This document shows, piece by piece, positions 16,557 to 25,926 of a stretch of 64,000 nt of DNA. The position numbers and the translations under genes are program-made. Each line of letters starts with the position of its first letter. The stretch's first letter is position 1. Below the pieces are notes generated by a model. It saw only the letters and a list, made by a program, of their open reading frames with translations. It ran no database searches and was not told where the DNA came from. Origin of the DNA: Nocardioides sp. Soil805 (GTDB lineage Bacteria > Actinomycetota > Actinomycetes > Propionibacteriales > Nocardioidaceae); NCBI RefSeq assembly GCF_001429625.1, contig NZ_LMSU01000007.1:16020-80019 (forward strand), written 5' to 3'.

Positions 16557-16865
16557 ATGGTGACCACGGACGTACACCTGAACCGGACCGTCCGGGCGGA
16601 ACCGACCGCAGAGCCGATCGAGGAGCCGATCGCCGCAGGCCCCGGTGAGGCCGACCTGACCCGGAGCATGGCGCTGGTGAGCGCACGGCTCAGGGAGCGG
16701 TTCGACTCGGTGCCCGCGACGACCGTCGAGGGCGTGATCAGCGAGGTCCGTCGCGAGTTCGACGGGAGCCGGGTCCGAGCCTTCGTACCGATCCTCGTCG
16801 AACGCCTGGCCCGGGACCGCCTGACCGTCCTGTCGATGCCTGCGCCTCAGGCAGACCAGGCCTGA
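16557..16865 (+). CDS. Small three-helix-bundle domain protein
   Basis: This 102-residue protein has a disordered N-terminal third rich in Pro and Glu (AEPTAEPIEEPIAAGPGE). Its C-terminal helices read MALVSARLRERFDSVPATTV, EGVISEVRREFDGSRVR and AFVPILVERLARDRL. The IR/VR-x-FVPILVER-AR-xL pattern matches a short actinobacterial dimerisation domain often found near regulators. The function is unknown. ATG 16557 follows an AGGGGG purine run. It may act with the nearby sigma factor or the repeat-containing membrane protein. Confidence 0.65.
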   Translation: MVTTDVHLNRTVRAEPTAEPIEEPIAAGPGEADLTRSMALVSARLRERFDSVPATTVEGVISEVRREFDGSRVRAFVPILVERLARDRLTVLSMPAPQADQA

Positions 16866-17092
16866 GCCGGCCTCCCCTACATGGTCCCAGTGGTCATCCT
16901 CGCCGCACCCCGGCACGGGGGATACAGGGCGCGGCGAGGAATCCAGGGGGGGTGGGACGCCACAGGGGAGCGTCCCCGGGGCACGACGGCAGGTGAGCGC
17001 GCTCGTACTCGCCGTGACCTCACGAAGGACAGTACGCACCGGCGACGTTCCACACAGCACCACCCGGGACGGGTGCCTTACCCTCTGGGGAC

Positions 17093-18148
17093 ATGCCACG
17101 GTCACGGGCCACACCACTGCTCGGTCGGCGTGCCGCGCTGCGCGGGTACGTCGCGCTGGCCCGCGGGCTCGACCTCGACGCTGCGCGCCTCCTGAACGCG
17201 CAGGGCCTGCGCGTCGATGCGCTGGAGCCAGATGCCTGGTCCCCGGTGGACGCCATGGCACGGGTGCTCGGGTCGTCCGCGCGTTCGTCAGGTCGCGACG
17301 ACTTCGGCCTCCTGCTGTCGAAGAGACGGCGTCTGTCCACGCTGGGGCCGCTGAGCCTCCTCCTGCACGAGGAGCCCGACGTTGCCAGTGCCGTGCAACT
17401 GCTTCATCGAAACGCCGCCAGCTACAACCAGGCGCTCTCGTTCTCGACCGTCCACGCGGACGTGTTGACGACGATCGAGGTGACGCTGTCCCTCGGCGAC
17501 GACGTCGATCCCGGGTCCGCACGTCAGGCGCTGGAGCTGGCGGTCGCCGCGTACCTCCGGATCCTCCGGGAGCTGTGTGCCCCGGGCTGGCGCCCCTTCC
17601 AGGTTCAGCTCCCCCACGACCCCCCCTGCGATGTGCGGACCCACCACAGCGTCCTCGACACCGTCATCGTGTTCGACGCGGCTCGAGCCGCCGTCGTCCT
17701 CCGCCGCGACGACCTTGACCTGGAGCTGCAGGCCGACCCCCAGCGTCGCGCGTACGCGCGACGGTTCCTCGACCTCCTGCGCCTGGACTCGCAGGACGCC
17801 GGCATCACGGGCGCGGTGCACACGCTGATCCGGACCAGGTTGCCGTCCGGTCGGTGCTCCGCCGAGCTGGTGGCTCGCGACCTCGGCATGGACCGGCGCA
17901 CCCTTCACCGCCAGCTGGAGCGCGAAGGGACGACTTTCTCCACGGTGCTCGACGAGGTCCGCGCGGCCCTGGCCGAGGAGAGGCTGCGTGACCCCCACTA
18001 CACCGTGACGCAGGTGTCCGAGGCGCTGGGCTTCGCCGCCCCGAGCGCCATGTCGCGGTGGTTCACCCGTCGGTACGGCTGCTCGCCCACACAGTGGCGC
18101 GACCGGCTCGAGGCGGCACCGGCGAGGGCGACAGGCAGCACCGCCTGA
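17093..18148 (+). CDS. AraC family transcriptional regulator
   Basis: This 351-residue regulator has an N-terminal ligand-binding domain of the arabinose-binding/OruR type (GYVALARGLDLDAARLL, FGLLLSKRRRLSTLGPLSLL). Two C-terminal helix-turn-helix motifs follow (SAELVARDLGMDRRTLHRQL and TVTQVSEALGFAAPSAMSRW, then FTRRYGCSPTQWRDRL). This class often controls amino-acid or lipid catabolism. It converges on an acyl-CoA dehydrogenase gene. The 227 bases upstream hold no other gene; CACCCGGGACGGGTG at about 17067-17081 is a weak inverted repeat there. Confidence 0.9.
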   Translation: MPRSRATPLLGRRAALRGYVALARGLDLDAARLLNAQGLRVDALEPDAWSPVDAMARVLGSSARSSGRDDFGLLLSKRRRLSTLGPLSLLLHEEPDVASAVQLLHRNAASYNQALSFSTVHADVLTTIEVTLSLGDDVDPGSARQALELAVAAYLRILRELCAPGWRPFQVQLPHDPPCDVRTHHSVLDTVIVFDAARAAVVLRRDDLDLELQADPQRRAYARRFLDLLRLDSQDAGITGAVHTLIRTRLPSGRCSAELVARDLGMDRRTLHRQLEREGTTFSTVLDEVRAALAEERLRDPHYTVTQVSEALGFAAPSAMSRWFTRRYGCSPTQWRDRLEAAPARATGSTA

Positions 18149-18180
18149 TCCCCGCGCCGCAGCTCCGCACGACACCCGGA

Positions 18181-19347
18181 TCAGAGCTCGGACTGCACCC
18201 CGTTGAGGAGCTGACGCGCCATCACGATCCGCTGGACCTGGTTGGTGCCCTCGTAGATCTGGGTGATCTTCGCGTCGCGCATCATCCGCTCGACCGGGTA
18301 GTCGCGGGTGAAGCCGTAGCCGCCCAGCACCTGCACGGCGTCGACGGTCACCTGCATCGCGACGTCGGAGGCGAAGCACTTGGCCGCGGCCCCGAAGAAC
18401 GTCAGGTCCGCGTCGCCCCGCTCGGAGCGGCCGGCGGCGGCGTACGTCATCTGTCGGGCCGCCTCGACCTTCATGCCCATGTCGGCGAGCATGAACTGCA
18501 GGCCCTGGAAGTCGGAGATCGACTTCCCGAACTGTCGGCGCTCCTTGGCGTACTCCAGCGCGTAGTCGAGCGCACCCTGCGCGACGCCGACGGCCTGGGC
18601 GGCGATGGTGACGCGGGTGTGGTCGAGGGTCTGCATCGCGGTGGCGAAGCCGGTGCCCTCGGCGCCGATCATCCGGTCCGCGGGGATGCGGACCTTGTCG
18701 AGGTAGACCTCGCGGGTCGGGCTGCCCTTGATGCCGAGCTTCTTCTCGGGGGCGCCGAAGGAGACGCCCTCGTCCGACTTCTCCACCACGAAGGCGGAGA
18801 TGCCGCCGCGCGTCTTCTTCTCGGCGTCGGTGACAGCCATGACGGTGTAGAACTCCGACTCGCCGGCGTTGGTGATCCACCGCTTCACCCCGTCGAGGAC
18901 CCACTCGTCGCCGTCGCGCACCGCGCGGGTCTTCATGCCCCCGGCGTCCGAGCCGGCGTCGGGCTCGGAGAGGCAGTAGGAGAACCCGCCCTCACCGCGG
19001 GCCAGGGCGCCGAGGTACTTCTGCTTGAGCTCCTCGGAGCCCGCGATCTGCACCGGCAGCGAGCCGAGCTTGTTGACCGCAGGGATCAGGCTCGAGGACA
19101 CGCACGCCCGTGCGACCTCCTCGATGACCAGCACGGTCGCCAGCGCGTCCGCACCTGCGCCGCCGTACTCCTCGGGCACGTGCGGGGCGTGGAAGTCCGC
19201 GGCCAGCAGCGCGTCGGCCGCCTCCTGCGGGTAGCGCGCCTCCTCGTCGACCGCAGCGGCATACGGCGCGACCTTCGCGTCGCACAGGTCGCGGACGGCC
19301 TCGCGGATGGCCCGGTGCTCCTCGGAGAGGGTGTACATGTCGCTCAT
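18181..19347 (-). CDS. Acyl-CoA dehydrogenase
   Basis: This 388-residue FAD enzyme would introduce an alpha-beta double bond into an acyl-CoA. It has the signatures GEGGFSYCLSEPDAGSDAGG and GYGFTRDYPVERMMRDAKIT, with QIYEGTNQVQR near the C-terminus. The glutamate in QIYEGTN matches the usual catalytic base position of short- and branched-chain enzymes. The start MSDMYTLSEEHRAIREAVRD is normal for the family. It stands alone, convergent with the AraC gene. Substrate chain length is not determined. Confidence 0.92.
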   Translation of the reverse strand: MSDMYTLSEEHRAIREAVRDLCDAKVAPYAAAVDEEARYPQEAADALLAADFHAPHVPEEYGGAGADALATVLVIEEVARACVSSSLIPAVNKLGSLPVQIAGSEELKQKYLGALARGEGGFSYCLSEPDAGSDAGGMKTRAVRDGDEWVLDGVKRWITNAGESEFYTVMAVTDAEKKTRGGISAFVVEKSDEGVSFGAPEKKLGIKGSPTREVYLDKVRIPADRMIGAEGTGFATAMQTLDHTRVTIAAQAVGVAQGALDYALEYAKERRQFGKSISDFQGLQFMLADMGMKVEAARQMTYAAAGRSERGDADLTFFGAAAKCFASDVAMQVTVDAVQVLGGYGFTRDYPVERMMRDAKITQIYEGTNQVQRIVMARQLLNGVQSEL

Positions 19348-19401
19348 GCACGAATCCTACTAGCGGGTAACGAGCCTGTGCGCAGCGGTCGGACGACGAA
19401 C

Positions 19402-19432
19402 GCCCGGCCGGTGCGCGGGGCACCGACCGGGC
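19402..19432 (-). terminator. Hairpin terminator candidate
   Basis: GCCCGGCCGGTGC (19402-19414) pairs with GCACCGACCGGGC (19420-19432), 12 of 13 positions, around a five-base loop. It lies just downstream of the minus-strand exported protein gene. There is no T-run, as is usual for terminators in such GC-rich genomes. Confidence 0.55.
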
Positions 19433-19454
19433 GGTCGAGGAGACGGGACCGGGG

Positions 19455-20378
19455 TCAGCGGACCTTGATGACGACCTTCTTGTCCTTCGACTTCTCGGTG
19501 AAGTCGTCGCCGAGGTAGAGCACCTTCACCACGGTCTTGCCCTTGGGCAGCGCCTTCTTGAGGGTGATGGTGACCTTGCCCTGGGCGTTGAGCGAACCCT
19601 TGCCGAGCTTCTTCTGGCCCTTCATGACCTTCACCTTGCCGGTGGGGACCTCGTTGTCGGCCTGCACGGTGACCTTGAGCTTGGTCTTCTTGCCGAGCTT
19701 GGTGGGGTTCTTCGCGGGCTTCGCCTTGGTCGTGGACTCGTTCTCGGCCAGGATGACCGACCCGAGGCTCGAGGGCGTACCCGGCTTGTAGACGCACGGG
19801 ACATCCTTGAGCATGGCAACGTCGCCCTGCTGCGTAGCGGTGAACGTGAACGCCGAGGGCACCACGACGTCGTAGGTGCCGGCGCCCGGGAGGTTGACCG
19901 GGACGGTCGTGGCGGGCTCCACGCCGGGAGTGGTCAGCGGGTTGGGCGTGTTGAGGGTGAGCGGCTGGTTCGCCGTGGCGGGCACGGGCGTCTGCGGGAA
20001 CCGGACGTTCTGCAGCGCGAGGTCGGCGGTGTCCGAGGAGGACAGGTTGTCCAGCGTGGCGACCATGTCGTTGGAGAAGCCGCCGATGGACGTCGCCTTG
20101 TAGAAGAACTTCGCGGCCTCGACGACGTCGGCCGGCAGGGTCACGCTCAGCAGCACCGGGATGGCCGGGGCGTCGAGGCCCGCGTTGGCGGCACCGGGCA
20201 GGGTGGCGGTGATGCCCACCGGGATGTCCCGGACGCCCAGGCTCGGGAAGGTGCAGGTGTAGGTGGTGGCCGCGGTGGCGGCCTGGGCGGCCGGGGCCGT
20301 CATGGCGACGAGAGCGCCGGCGCTCAGGGCGCCCGCGGCAACTGCGGCGCCGAGGCGCCGGACTGGGGTGTGGAGCAT
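19455..20378 (-). CDS. Exported protein with C-terminal Ig-like domain
   Basis: This 307-residue protein has a signal peptide (MLHTPVRRLGAAVAAGALSA followed by GALVAMTAPAAQA). A DUF6801-like region starts TYTCTFPSLGVRDIPVGITA. From about residue 215 a Lys-rich Ig-like repeat of the Big_3_5 type (KKTKLKVTVQADNEVPTGKV, ending VLYLGDDFTEKSKD) follows. It is probably surface-exposed or secreted; the function is unknown. ATG 20378 has GGAGGG upstream. The 143-base gap to the divergent lipoprotein gene holds the inverted repeats GGATGTG/CACATCC and AACCCC/GGGGTT. Confidence 0.72.
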   Translation of the reverse strand: MLHTPVRRLGAAVAAGALSAGALVAMTAPAAQAATAATTYTCTFPSLGVRDIPVGITATLPGAANAGLDAPAIPVLLSVTLPADVVEAAKFFYKATSIGGFSNDMVATLDNLSSSDTADLALQNVRFPQTPVPATANQPLTLNTPNPLTTPGVEPATTVPVNLPGAGTYDVVVPSAFTFTATQQGDVAMLKDVPCVYKPGTPSSLGSVILAENESTTKAKPAKNPTKLGKKTKLKVTVQADNEVPTGKVKVMKGQKKLGKGSLNAQGKVTITLKKALPKGKTVVKVLYLGDDFTEKSKDKKVVIKVR

Positions 20379-20521
20379 GAGTGGATGTCCCTCCGTGGAT
20401 GTGTGTGCGGTCACACCCAACCACATCCGCCACCACATTCACGGTGCTGGTAGACCCTTGTCGTACTGATCGGTAACCCCACCGGGGTTTGGGGTTCCGC
20501 TCCACCGGGCACTCCGGGGCC

Positions 20522-21907
20522 ATGCGTCGTACGCCGATCACCGCCCTCGCCCTGCTCGCCGTACTCACGGTCCTGGCCGGCTGCTCGGACGGGGAGGCGG
20601 AGAAGGGGGACGCCGCCCCGGCGGCGCCGTCCTCCGCCACGAGCACGGAGGAGGGGGCCACCGACGAACCGGCGGCGGCCCCGGCGGTCATGATCGGCGA
20701 CCAGGTCTACGTGCCGCCCTGCGCCCTCCTGCCCACGACCGAGGCCACGCGGCTGCTCCCCCTCACCCGTGGGGCCGAGGTCACCGAGCGCGGGCGGGCC
20801 GCCTCCACGACCGCCAAGGAGCTGGCCGAGCGCAAGGACACCGTCGGTGGCGCCGTGGTCACCACCAGCTGCGACTACTCGATCGGGGACCGCGCCAAGA
20901 CGTTCGCCAAGCTCAAGGTGGAGCAGTACCCCACCGAGGCGGCCGCCGCCGCGGAGTGGCGCCAGTTCAAGAAGTACGGCGACGGGAGGCTGCCGAAGGA
21001 CCTGCGCGACAACAACGGTGTCTTCGACGCCCTCGAGCAGGCCACGGTCGACATCATCCGGGACGCCCAGCAGAGCCTCGGCGGCGTGCGGCTGCGGGGC
21101 ATCGACGAGCGCATCCTGTGGCAGCAGGGCGGGAGCGCCTACCTCGCGACGACCGGCAACCTGCTCGTGCGCTTCACCCGGGGGCGCGACTACGGGCTCA
21201 CCGACGACCTGACCGAGCGCGACGCAGAGCTGGCCGAGCGCGTGCTGACCACCGCCCTCGACCGTGCCGAGGAGCTCCGCGGCGAGGACGCCGAGCCCGC
21301 CGCCGGCTCCACGGGACAGTTCTCGCAGGCCCAGGACTGGCCCACCTTCCTCGACCCCTGCGCACTCCTCGACGGCGAGGCGGTGGACGCCCTCTTCCCG
21401 GGGGTCGAGCTGGAGGAGCTCACCTCCGACTCGACCCCCGCCGATCCGGACTCCTACCTCTCCCTGGACTCCTTCGCCGGCCGCTCGGTCCAGAACAGCT
21501 GCCTGCGCGAGGACGACGAGAACCGGCGCACCGCCGAGCTGCTGGTCCAGTACGTCGCGCCGGGCGACCAGCCGAGGCGGGTGCTGGACTCCTACCTGTC
21601 CCAGCTGGCGTTCTCCGATCCCCGGCCGACCCCGGACGAGGTCCGCACGATCCGGGGGGCGCTGCGCCCCGGCGGGATGTTCGACGTCGACGGCTCCTAC
21701 GTGCTCGCCAGCACCGGCGGCGGCATGTACTTCTACGTGATCTGGGACCGCTACGTCCTCGAGCTCCAGGCGAAGCAGGCGAAGAAGCGCCGGGGCGGGA
21801 AGCCCGAGCCGTTCCCCGAGCTGGAGACGCTCGACAGCTACACCCTCAAGACGGCCATGGAGGCCGTCGTCGCCAACGCCCGGAACACGCTCGGGACCGA
21901 GGACTGA
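20522..21907 (+). CDS. Lipoprotein with two DUF3558-like domains
   Basis: This 461-residue protein has a lipoprotein signal (MRRTPITALALLAVLTVLAG, then Cys at residue 21). After an Ala/Glu/Thr linker, two domains each start with a Pro-Cys-Ala-Leu-Leu motif: VPPCALLPTTEATRLLPL near residue 65 and FLDPCALLDGEAVDALFPGV near 278. Each also carries a later Cys (SCDYSI, SCLREDD), so an internal disulfide per domain is likely. This resembles DUF3558 lipoproteins of actinobacteria. The function is unknown and the duplication is the main feature. Confidence 0.7.
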   Translation: MRRTPITALALLAVLTVLAGCSDGEAEKGDAAPAAPSSATSTEEGATDEPAAAPAVMIGDQVYVPPCALLPTTEATRLLPLTRGAEVTERGRAASTTAKELAERKDTVGGAVVTTSCDYSIGDRAKTFAKLKVEQYPTEAAAAAEWRQFKKYGDGRLPKDLRDNNGVFDALEQATVDIIRDAQQSLGGVRLRGIDERILWQQGGSAYLATTGNLLVRFTRGRDYGLTDDLTERDAELAERVLTTALDRAEELRGEDAEPAAGSTGQFSQAQDWPTFLDPCALLDGEAVDALFPGVELEELTSDSTPADPDSYLSLDSFAGRSVQNSCLREDDENRRTAELLVQYVAPGDQPRRVLDSYLSQLAFSDPRPTPDEVRTIRGALRPGGMFDVDGSYVLASTGGGMYFYVIWDRYVLELQAKQAKKRRGGKPEPFPELETLDSYTLKTAMEAVVANARNTLGTED

Positions 21908-22007
21908 GCGCTACCGGGCACGGCCCCAGGACGGGCCGAAGGCCTCTGGGCGACCCGGCGTCGCCGCCCTAGCGTGGTGGGACCAGCCGCACACACCGGG
22001 AGTCACC

Positions 22008-22895
22008 GTGGACATCTTCGACGGACGAGTGGTCATGGTCACCGGCGCAGCACGTGGCATCGGAGAGGCGACCGCCACGCTGCTGGCGCGTCGCGGTGCC
22101 GACCTGCTGCTGACCGACATCGACCAGGCCGCGCTCGACGACCTGGCGGCCCGGCTGACCGCAACGGGTACCCGGGTGGAGGCGGTCGCGTGCGACGTGC
22201 GCGACCTCGGTGCGACGCAGGCGGCGGTCGCCCGGGCAGTGGAGGCCTTCGGCGGCATCGACGTCGTCGTCGCCAACGCGGGCGTGGCGAGCTACGGCAC
22301 CGTGCTCACGGTCGATCCTGACGCGTTCCGACGGGTCCTCGACACCAATGTACTCGGTGTCTTCCACACCGTGCGTGCGGCACTGCCGACGATCATCGAG
22401 CGCCGGGGCTACGTGCTGGTCGTCTCCTCCCTCGCCGCCCTGGCGGCCACACCGGGCATGGCGGCGTACGACGCGAGCAAGGCCGGGGTCGAGCACTTCG
22501 CCAACGCGCTGCGGATGGAGGTCGCCCATCTCGGGGTGGACGTCGGCAGCGCCCACATGTCGTGGATAGACACGCCGCTCCTGCGCGAGGCCAGGGAGGA
22601 CATGAGCAGCTTCGACGAGATGCTGGCTGCCCTGCCGGCACCGCTGCGCGCGGTCACGTCTGCCGAGGACTGCGCCAAGGCCTTCGTCGAGGGCATCGAG
22701 GCGCGCAAGCGTCAGGTGTTCGTGCCCGGCTGGCTCTCGTCCCTGTCCCGGCTGCGCATGATCCTCAACTCCCGGCTCGGGGACCGGATGTCCGCGAGGG
22801 ACCGAGCACGACTCATCGCCCGCACGGACACGGACGTACGACGACTGGGCCGCTCGACCGGGCCCCGCTACACGGAGTCCGACGTCGGCGGCTGA
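22008..22895 (+). CDS. Short-chain dehydrogenase/reductase
   Basis: This 295-residue Rossmann oxidoreductase has TGAARGIGEA (cofactor-binding glycine motif), NAGVASYG and the catalytic Ser-Tyr-Lys (VVSSLAALAATPGMAAYDAS with YDASK). DTNVLGVFHTV is also typical. The C-terminus is longer than usual and basic. LTDID after the second strand suggests NAD preference, as an Asp follows the beta-2 strand. The GTG at 22008 has GGGAG just upstream. The substrate is unknown. Confidence 0.88.
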   Translation: MDIFDGRVVMVTGAARGIGEATATLLARRGADLLLTDIDQAALDDLAARLTATGTRVEAVACDVRDLGATQAAVARAVEAFGGIDVVVANAGVASYGTVLTVDPDAFRRVLDTNVLGVFHTVRAALPTIIERRGYVLVVSSLAALAATPGMAAYDASKAGVEHFANALRMEVAHLGVDVGSAHMSWIDTPLLREAREDMSSFDEMLAALPAPLRAVTSAEDCAKAFVEGIEARKRQVFVPGWLSSLSRLRMILNSRLGDRMSARDRARLIARTDTDVRRLGRSTGPRYTESDVGG

Positions 22896-22925
22896 TCGGG
22901 GGCGTCGGCGGGTAGCGTCGGGGCC

Positions 22926-23342
22926 GTGACCACCTCGTGGCAGGACCCCGCGACCGTCGACCGCATGCTCGACGACCTCGAGACCTGGGCCGTGGTCGGC
23001 CTGTCCGGCGACACCGGGCGCACGGCGTACTCGATCGCCAGGCTCCTCCAGGAACGCGGCAAGCGGATCGTGCCGGTCCACCCGGACGCCCCGACCGTCC
23101 TGGGCGAGCAGGGCTACGCCACGCTCGCGGACATCCCGTTCCCGGTCGACGTGGTCGACGTGTTCCGGCGCTCCGAGGCAGCGGGCGAGTTCGCGGACCA
23201 GGCCGTGGCCATAGGCGCCCGGGGCGTGTGGTTCCAGCTCGGCGTCGTCGACGAGGCGGCGTTCGACCGGACCACCGCGGCCGGGGTCGCCATGGTCATG
23301 GACACCTGTCCCGCCATCGAGTGGCGCAAGCGGAGCGCGTGA
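22926..23342 (+). CDS. CoA-binding domain protein
   Basis: This 138-residue protein is a single CoA-binding Rossmann domain of the YccU type: TWAVVGLSGDTGRTAYSIAR, RGKRIVPVHPDAPTVLGEQG and VDVVDVFRRSEAAGEFADQA. GARGVWFQLGVVDEAA and a closing DTCPAIEW are characteristic. Its physiological role is poorly known. The GTG start at 22926 is the first in frame near the homologous region. Its stop overlaps the GTG of the next gene (GTGA). Confidence 0.85.
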   Translation: MTTSWQDPATVDRMLDDLETWAVVGLSGDTGRTAYSIARLLQERGKRIVPVHPDAPTVLGEQGYATLADIPFPVDVVDVFRRSEAAGEFADQAVAIGARGVWFQLGVVDEAAFDRTTAAGVAMVMDTCPAIEWRKRSA

Positions 23343-23767
23343 AGGACCTGCTCGTCCCGTCCGGCCCCGGCCTCCCGTCGGGGCTGGTGGTGCCGGACGC
23401 CGACCTCGTCGAGCGGTTCTCCCGCTCCCCCGGCCCGGGCGGCCAGTCGGTCAACACCTCCGACAGCCGCGTCGAGCTGGAGTACGACGTCCGCTCGGCC
23501 TCGACGCTCACCGACTCCCAGCGCTCCCGGGCGCTGCGTCGCTGGCCCGACGGCAAGGTCGTCATCGCCGCCTCCGAGCACCGCTCGCAGCACCGCAACC
23601 GGGTCGCGGCCCGGGAGCGGCTGGCCGCCCTGCTGCGCGAGGCCCTCGCCCCGCCGCCCCCGCCCCGGCGGGCCACCCGGCCCACCCGCGGGTCCAAGGA
23701 GCGCCGGTTGCGCGCCAAGAAGGAGCGCGGGCAGACCAAGGCGCTGCGCGGCCGGGTCGGCGACTAG
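23339..23767 (+). CDS. arfB: ArfB-like peptidyl-tRNA hydrolase with GGQ motif
   Basis: This 142-residue protein has the release-factor motif RSPGPGGQSVNTSDSRVEL, in which GGQ hydrolyses the peptidyl-tRNA ester on stalled ribosomes. The basic C-terminal tail (RGSKERRLRAKKERGQTKAL) would thread into the empty mRNA channel, as in ArfB/YaeJ. The GTG start overlaps the upstream stop. It converges with the Gfo/Idh/MocA gene and the two TAG stops share the bases CTAG on opposite strands. Confidence 0.88.
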   Translation: MKDLLVPSGPGLPSGLVVPDADLVERFSRSPGPGGQSVNTSDSRVELEYDVRSASTLTDSQRSRALRRWPDGKVVIAASEHRSQHRNRVAARERLAALLREALAPPPPPRRATRPTRGSKERRLRAKKERGQTKALRGRVGD

Positions 23768-24747
23768 AGCTCGACGGTCGCCTCGGTCGTGGTGATGCCG
23801 AGCTGGGACAGCGTCTCCTCCATCACCCACTGCACGCCGAGGGTGTCGTCGAGGGGCACCACCGGCGACTCGGTCAGTCCGGCGGCCAGGCACCGGCCCA
23901 CCTCGTCGATCTCGTGGCTGTAGCCGCGCCCGCGGGCCGGCAGCTCGCGGGTCTCGGCCTCCTGCCCGTTGCGTCGCACGACCAGCGAGGTGGGGTGGTG
24001 GAAGCGGGGCGGCAGCTCGATCGAGCCGCCGGTCCCCCAGATGACGGCCCGACCGGGGCTCTCGGTGGTGAGCCCGCAGGCCAGCGACGCGCCGCGCCCG
24101 TCGTCGTACGCCAGGTGCATCGTCACCGACGCGTCGGTGCCGTTGGGGTAGCGGGTGCCGGAGGCGACGACGCGGTCCGGGGTGCCGAGGAAGTCCTGGG
24201 CGAAGGAGATGACGTAGACGCCGAGGTCGAGGGTGGCGCCGCCGCCGAGGGCGGGATCGAAGAGCCGCGAGGCGGGGTCGTAGTCGCGGTGCGCGCCCAG
24301 GTCGGCCTGGACGGCCACCACCTCACCGATCTCGCCCGCCTCGACGAGCCGGCGGGCTTCCACGACCGCCGGCTGGAGCCGGGTCCACATCGCCTCCATG
24401 CAGAAGACACCGCGCTCGCGGGCCGCGGCCACCACCTCGCGTGCCCCGGCCAGGGTGGCGGTGAAGGCCTTCTCGACCAGCACGGGCACGCCGGCCTCGA
24501 TCGCGGCGAGCGCCAGGGCGTGGTGCTGCGGGTGCGGGGTCGCGATGTAGAGGACGTCGATGTCGGCGCCCACCAGCTCGCCGTAGGTGTGGGCACCCGC
24601 GATGCCGTACGACGACGCGAGCCCGGCGGCGCGCTCCCGGGAGCGGGACCCGATCGCCACCGCCTCGGCGTCCGGCACGTGCTCGAAGTCGCGCAGGAAG
24701 ACCTCCGCCATGGCGCCGGTCCCTGCGATGCCCCACCGAGTCGTCAT
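23764..24747 (-). CDS. Gfo/Idh/MocA family oxidoreductase
   Basis: This 327-residue NAD(P)-dependent enzyme has a Rossmann N-terminus (TRWGIAGTGAMAEVFLRDFE), the EKAF element (VPVLVEKAFTATLAGAREVV) with the conserved Lys, and a C-terminal substrate domain (GGGATLDLGVYVISFAQDFL). This is the family of sugar and diol dehydrogenases, including trans-1,2-dihydrobenzene-1,2-diol dehydrogenase. ATG 24747 is the natural start. It lies just downstream of the membrane protein gene, ten bases apart on the same strand, so the two may be co-transcribed. Confidence 0.88.
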   Translation of the reverse strand: MTTRWGIAGTGAMAEVFLRDFEHVPDAEAVAIGSRSRERAAGLASSYGIAGAHTYGELVGADIDVLYIATPHPQHHALALAAIEAGVPVLVEKAFTATLAGAREVVAAARERGVFCMEAMWTRLQPAVVEARRLVEAGEIGEVVAVQADLGAHRDYDPASRLFDPALGGGATLDLGVYVISFAQDFLGTPDRVVASGTRYPNGTDASVTMHLAYDDGRGASLACGLTTESPGRAVIWGTGGSIELPPRFHHPTSLVVRRNGQEAETRELPARGRGYSHEIDEVGRCLAAGLTESPVVPLDDTLGVQWVMEETLSQLGITTTEATVEL

Positions 24748-24757
24748 GGCGCTCAGC

Positions 24758-25926
24758 CTAGGGGCCGGACCGGCCGGCAGCGGCACGGGAGGCGGCGCCG
24801 ACCAGCCCCTCGAGCGGACCGCGGGAGCGCGTGGCCGCGAAGACGGACCCGATGCCCAGCAGGAGCAGCACGTGGAACAGGTAGCTGTCGCGCAGGGTGT
24901 CGGGCAGGAAGCCCTGCGACCGCGCCACGACGTGCACCGAGTAGAGGGTGAGCGTCATCGCGCCGGCCCCGAAGAAGAGGGCCACCGCCCGCCCCGTGAC
25001 GGCCCCCGCGACGGACAGGGCCAGCAGCGCGGCACCGATGACCAGGAGGGCCGAGCCGGTCGTCTGGAGGAGGTCGAACGGGGTGGCCGTGTGCGGCGCC
25101 ACCACCAGGAGCCACTGCCACGAACCCCCGGTCGGCGTGGTGCCGGGCAGCCCGGCCGCGATCCGGTCGAGCAGGGCGGCGCCGTCGACGTCCTGCGCCG
25201 GCGGCTCCACGAGCAGGGCCCGCTGCACCTCTGTACCGGCCGTCAGGACCCGTGAGGCCGCGGTCGCCAGCAGGGCGGCCGCCGCTCCCCCGGCGACCAG
25301 GAGTCCCGCCGTACGCCGCGACGTGAGGTCGAGGCGACCGACCGCCATCCCGGCGAGCACGTAGGCCAGCCACGGCACGGCCGGGTAGTAGCCGGTGAAC
25401 GTCAGCTCGGCCAGCAGTCCGCCGGGGTCGGCGACGAGCTGGCCCCAGGTCGGGCTGGCGTACTGCCGCTCGGGCAGCGACGGTCGCACGAGGTGGGAGA
25501 CGACCGGGGCGACCACCAGCCACCCGGCCGCGAGCAGGGCCAGCGAGCGCGCCGACAGCCCGAGGAAGGGCAGGGCCAGCACGAAGACCACGCCGTAGTA
25601 GGTGAGGATCACCGCGATGCCCGAGCCGACCTCGCCGAGCACCAGGCCGACGGCGGCCACCAGCACGGCCCGGACGGCGAGTCCCGCCGACGCGCGGCCC
25701 CGGGCGCTGCCGGTGACCGGGAGGCGCCGCCCGGTCATCAGGGCGATGCTGACCCCGGCCAGGACGGCGAAGAGCGCGGACGCGCGACCGCCGGCGAGCG
25801 CCTGCCCGAACGACAGCGACCCGTCGGGGTCGCGGGCGACGAGGACGTGCGTGGCGACCATCCCGAGCAGCGCCAGGCAGCGCGCCACGTCGATGGCGAC
25901 GAGGCGTCCCGGCGCCGGCAGGTCGG

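Noticed and set aside
16881..17195. Plus-strand 104-codon open frame in the gap before the AraC gene
   Set aside because: Arg/His/Pro-rich, no ribosome site and runs into the AraC gene in another frame.
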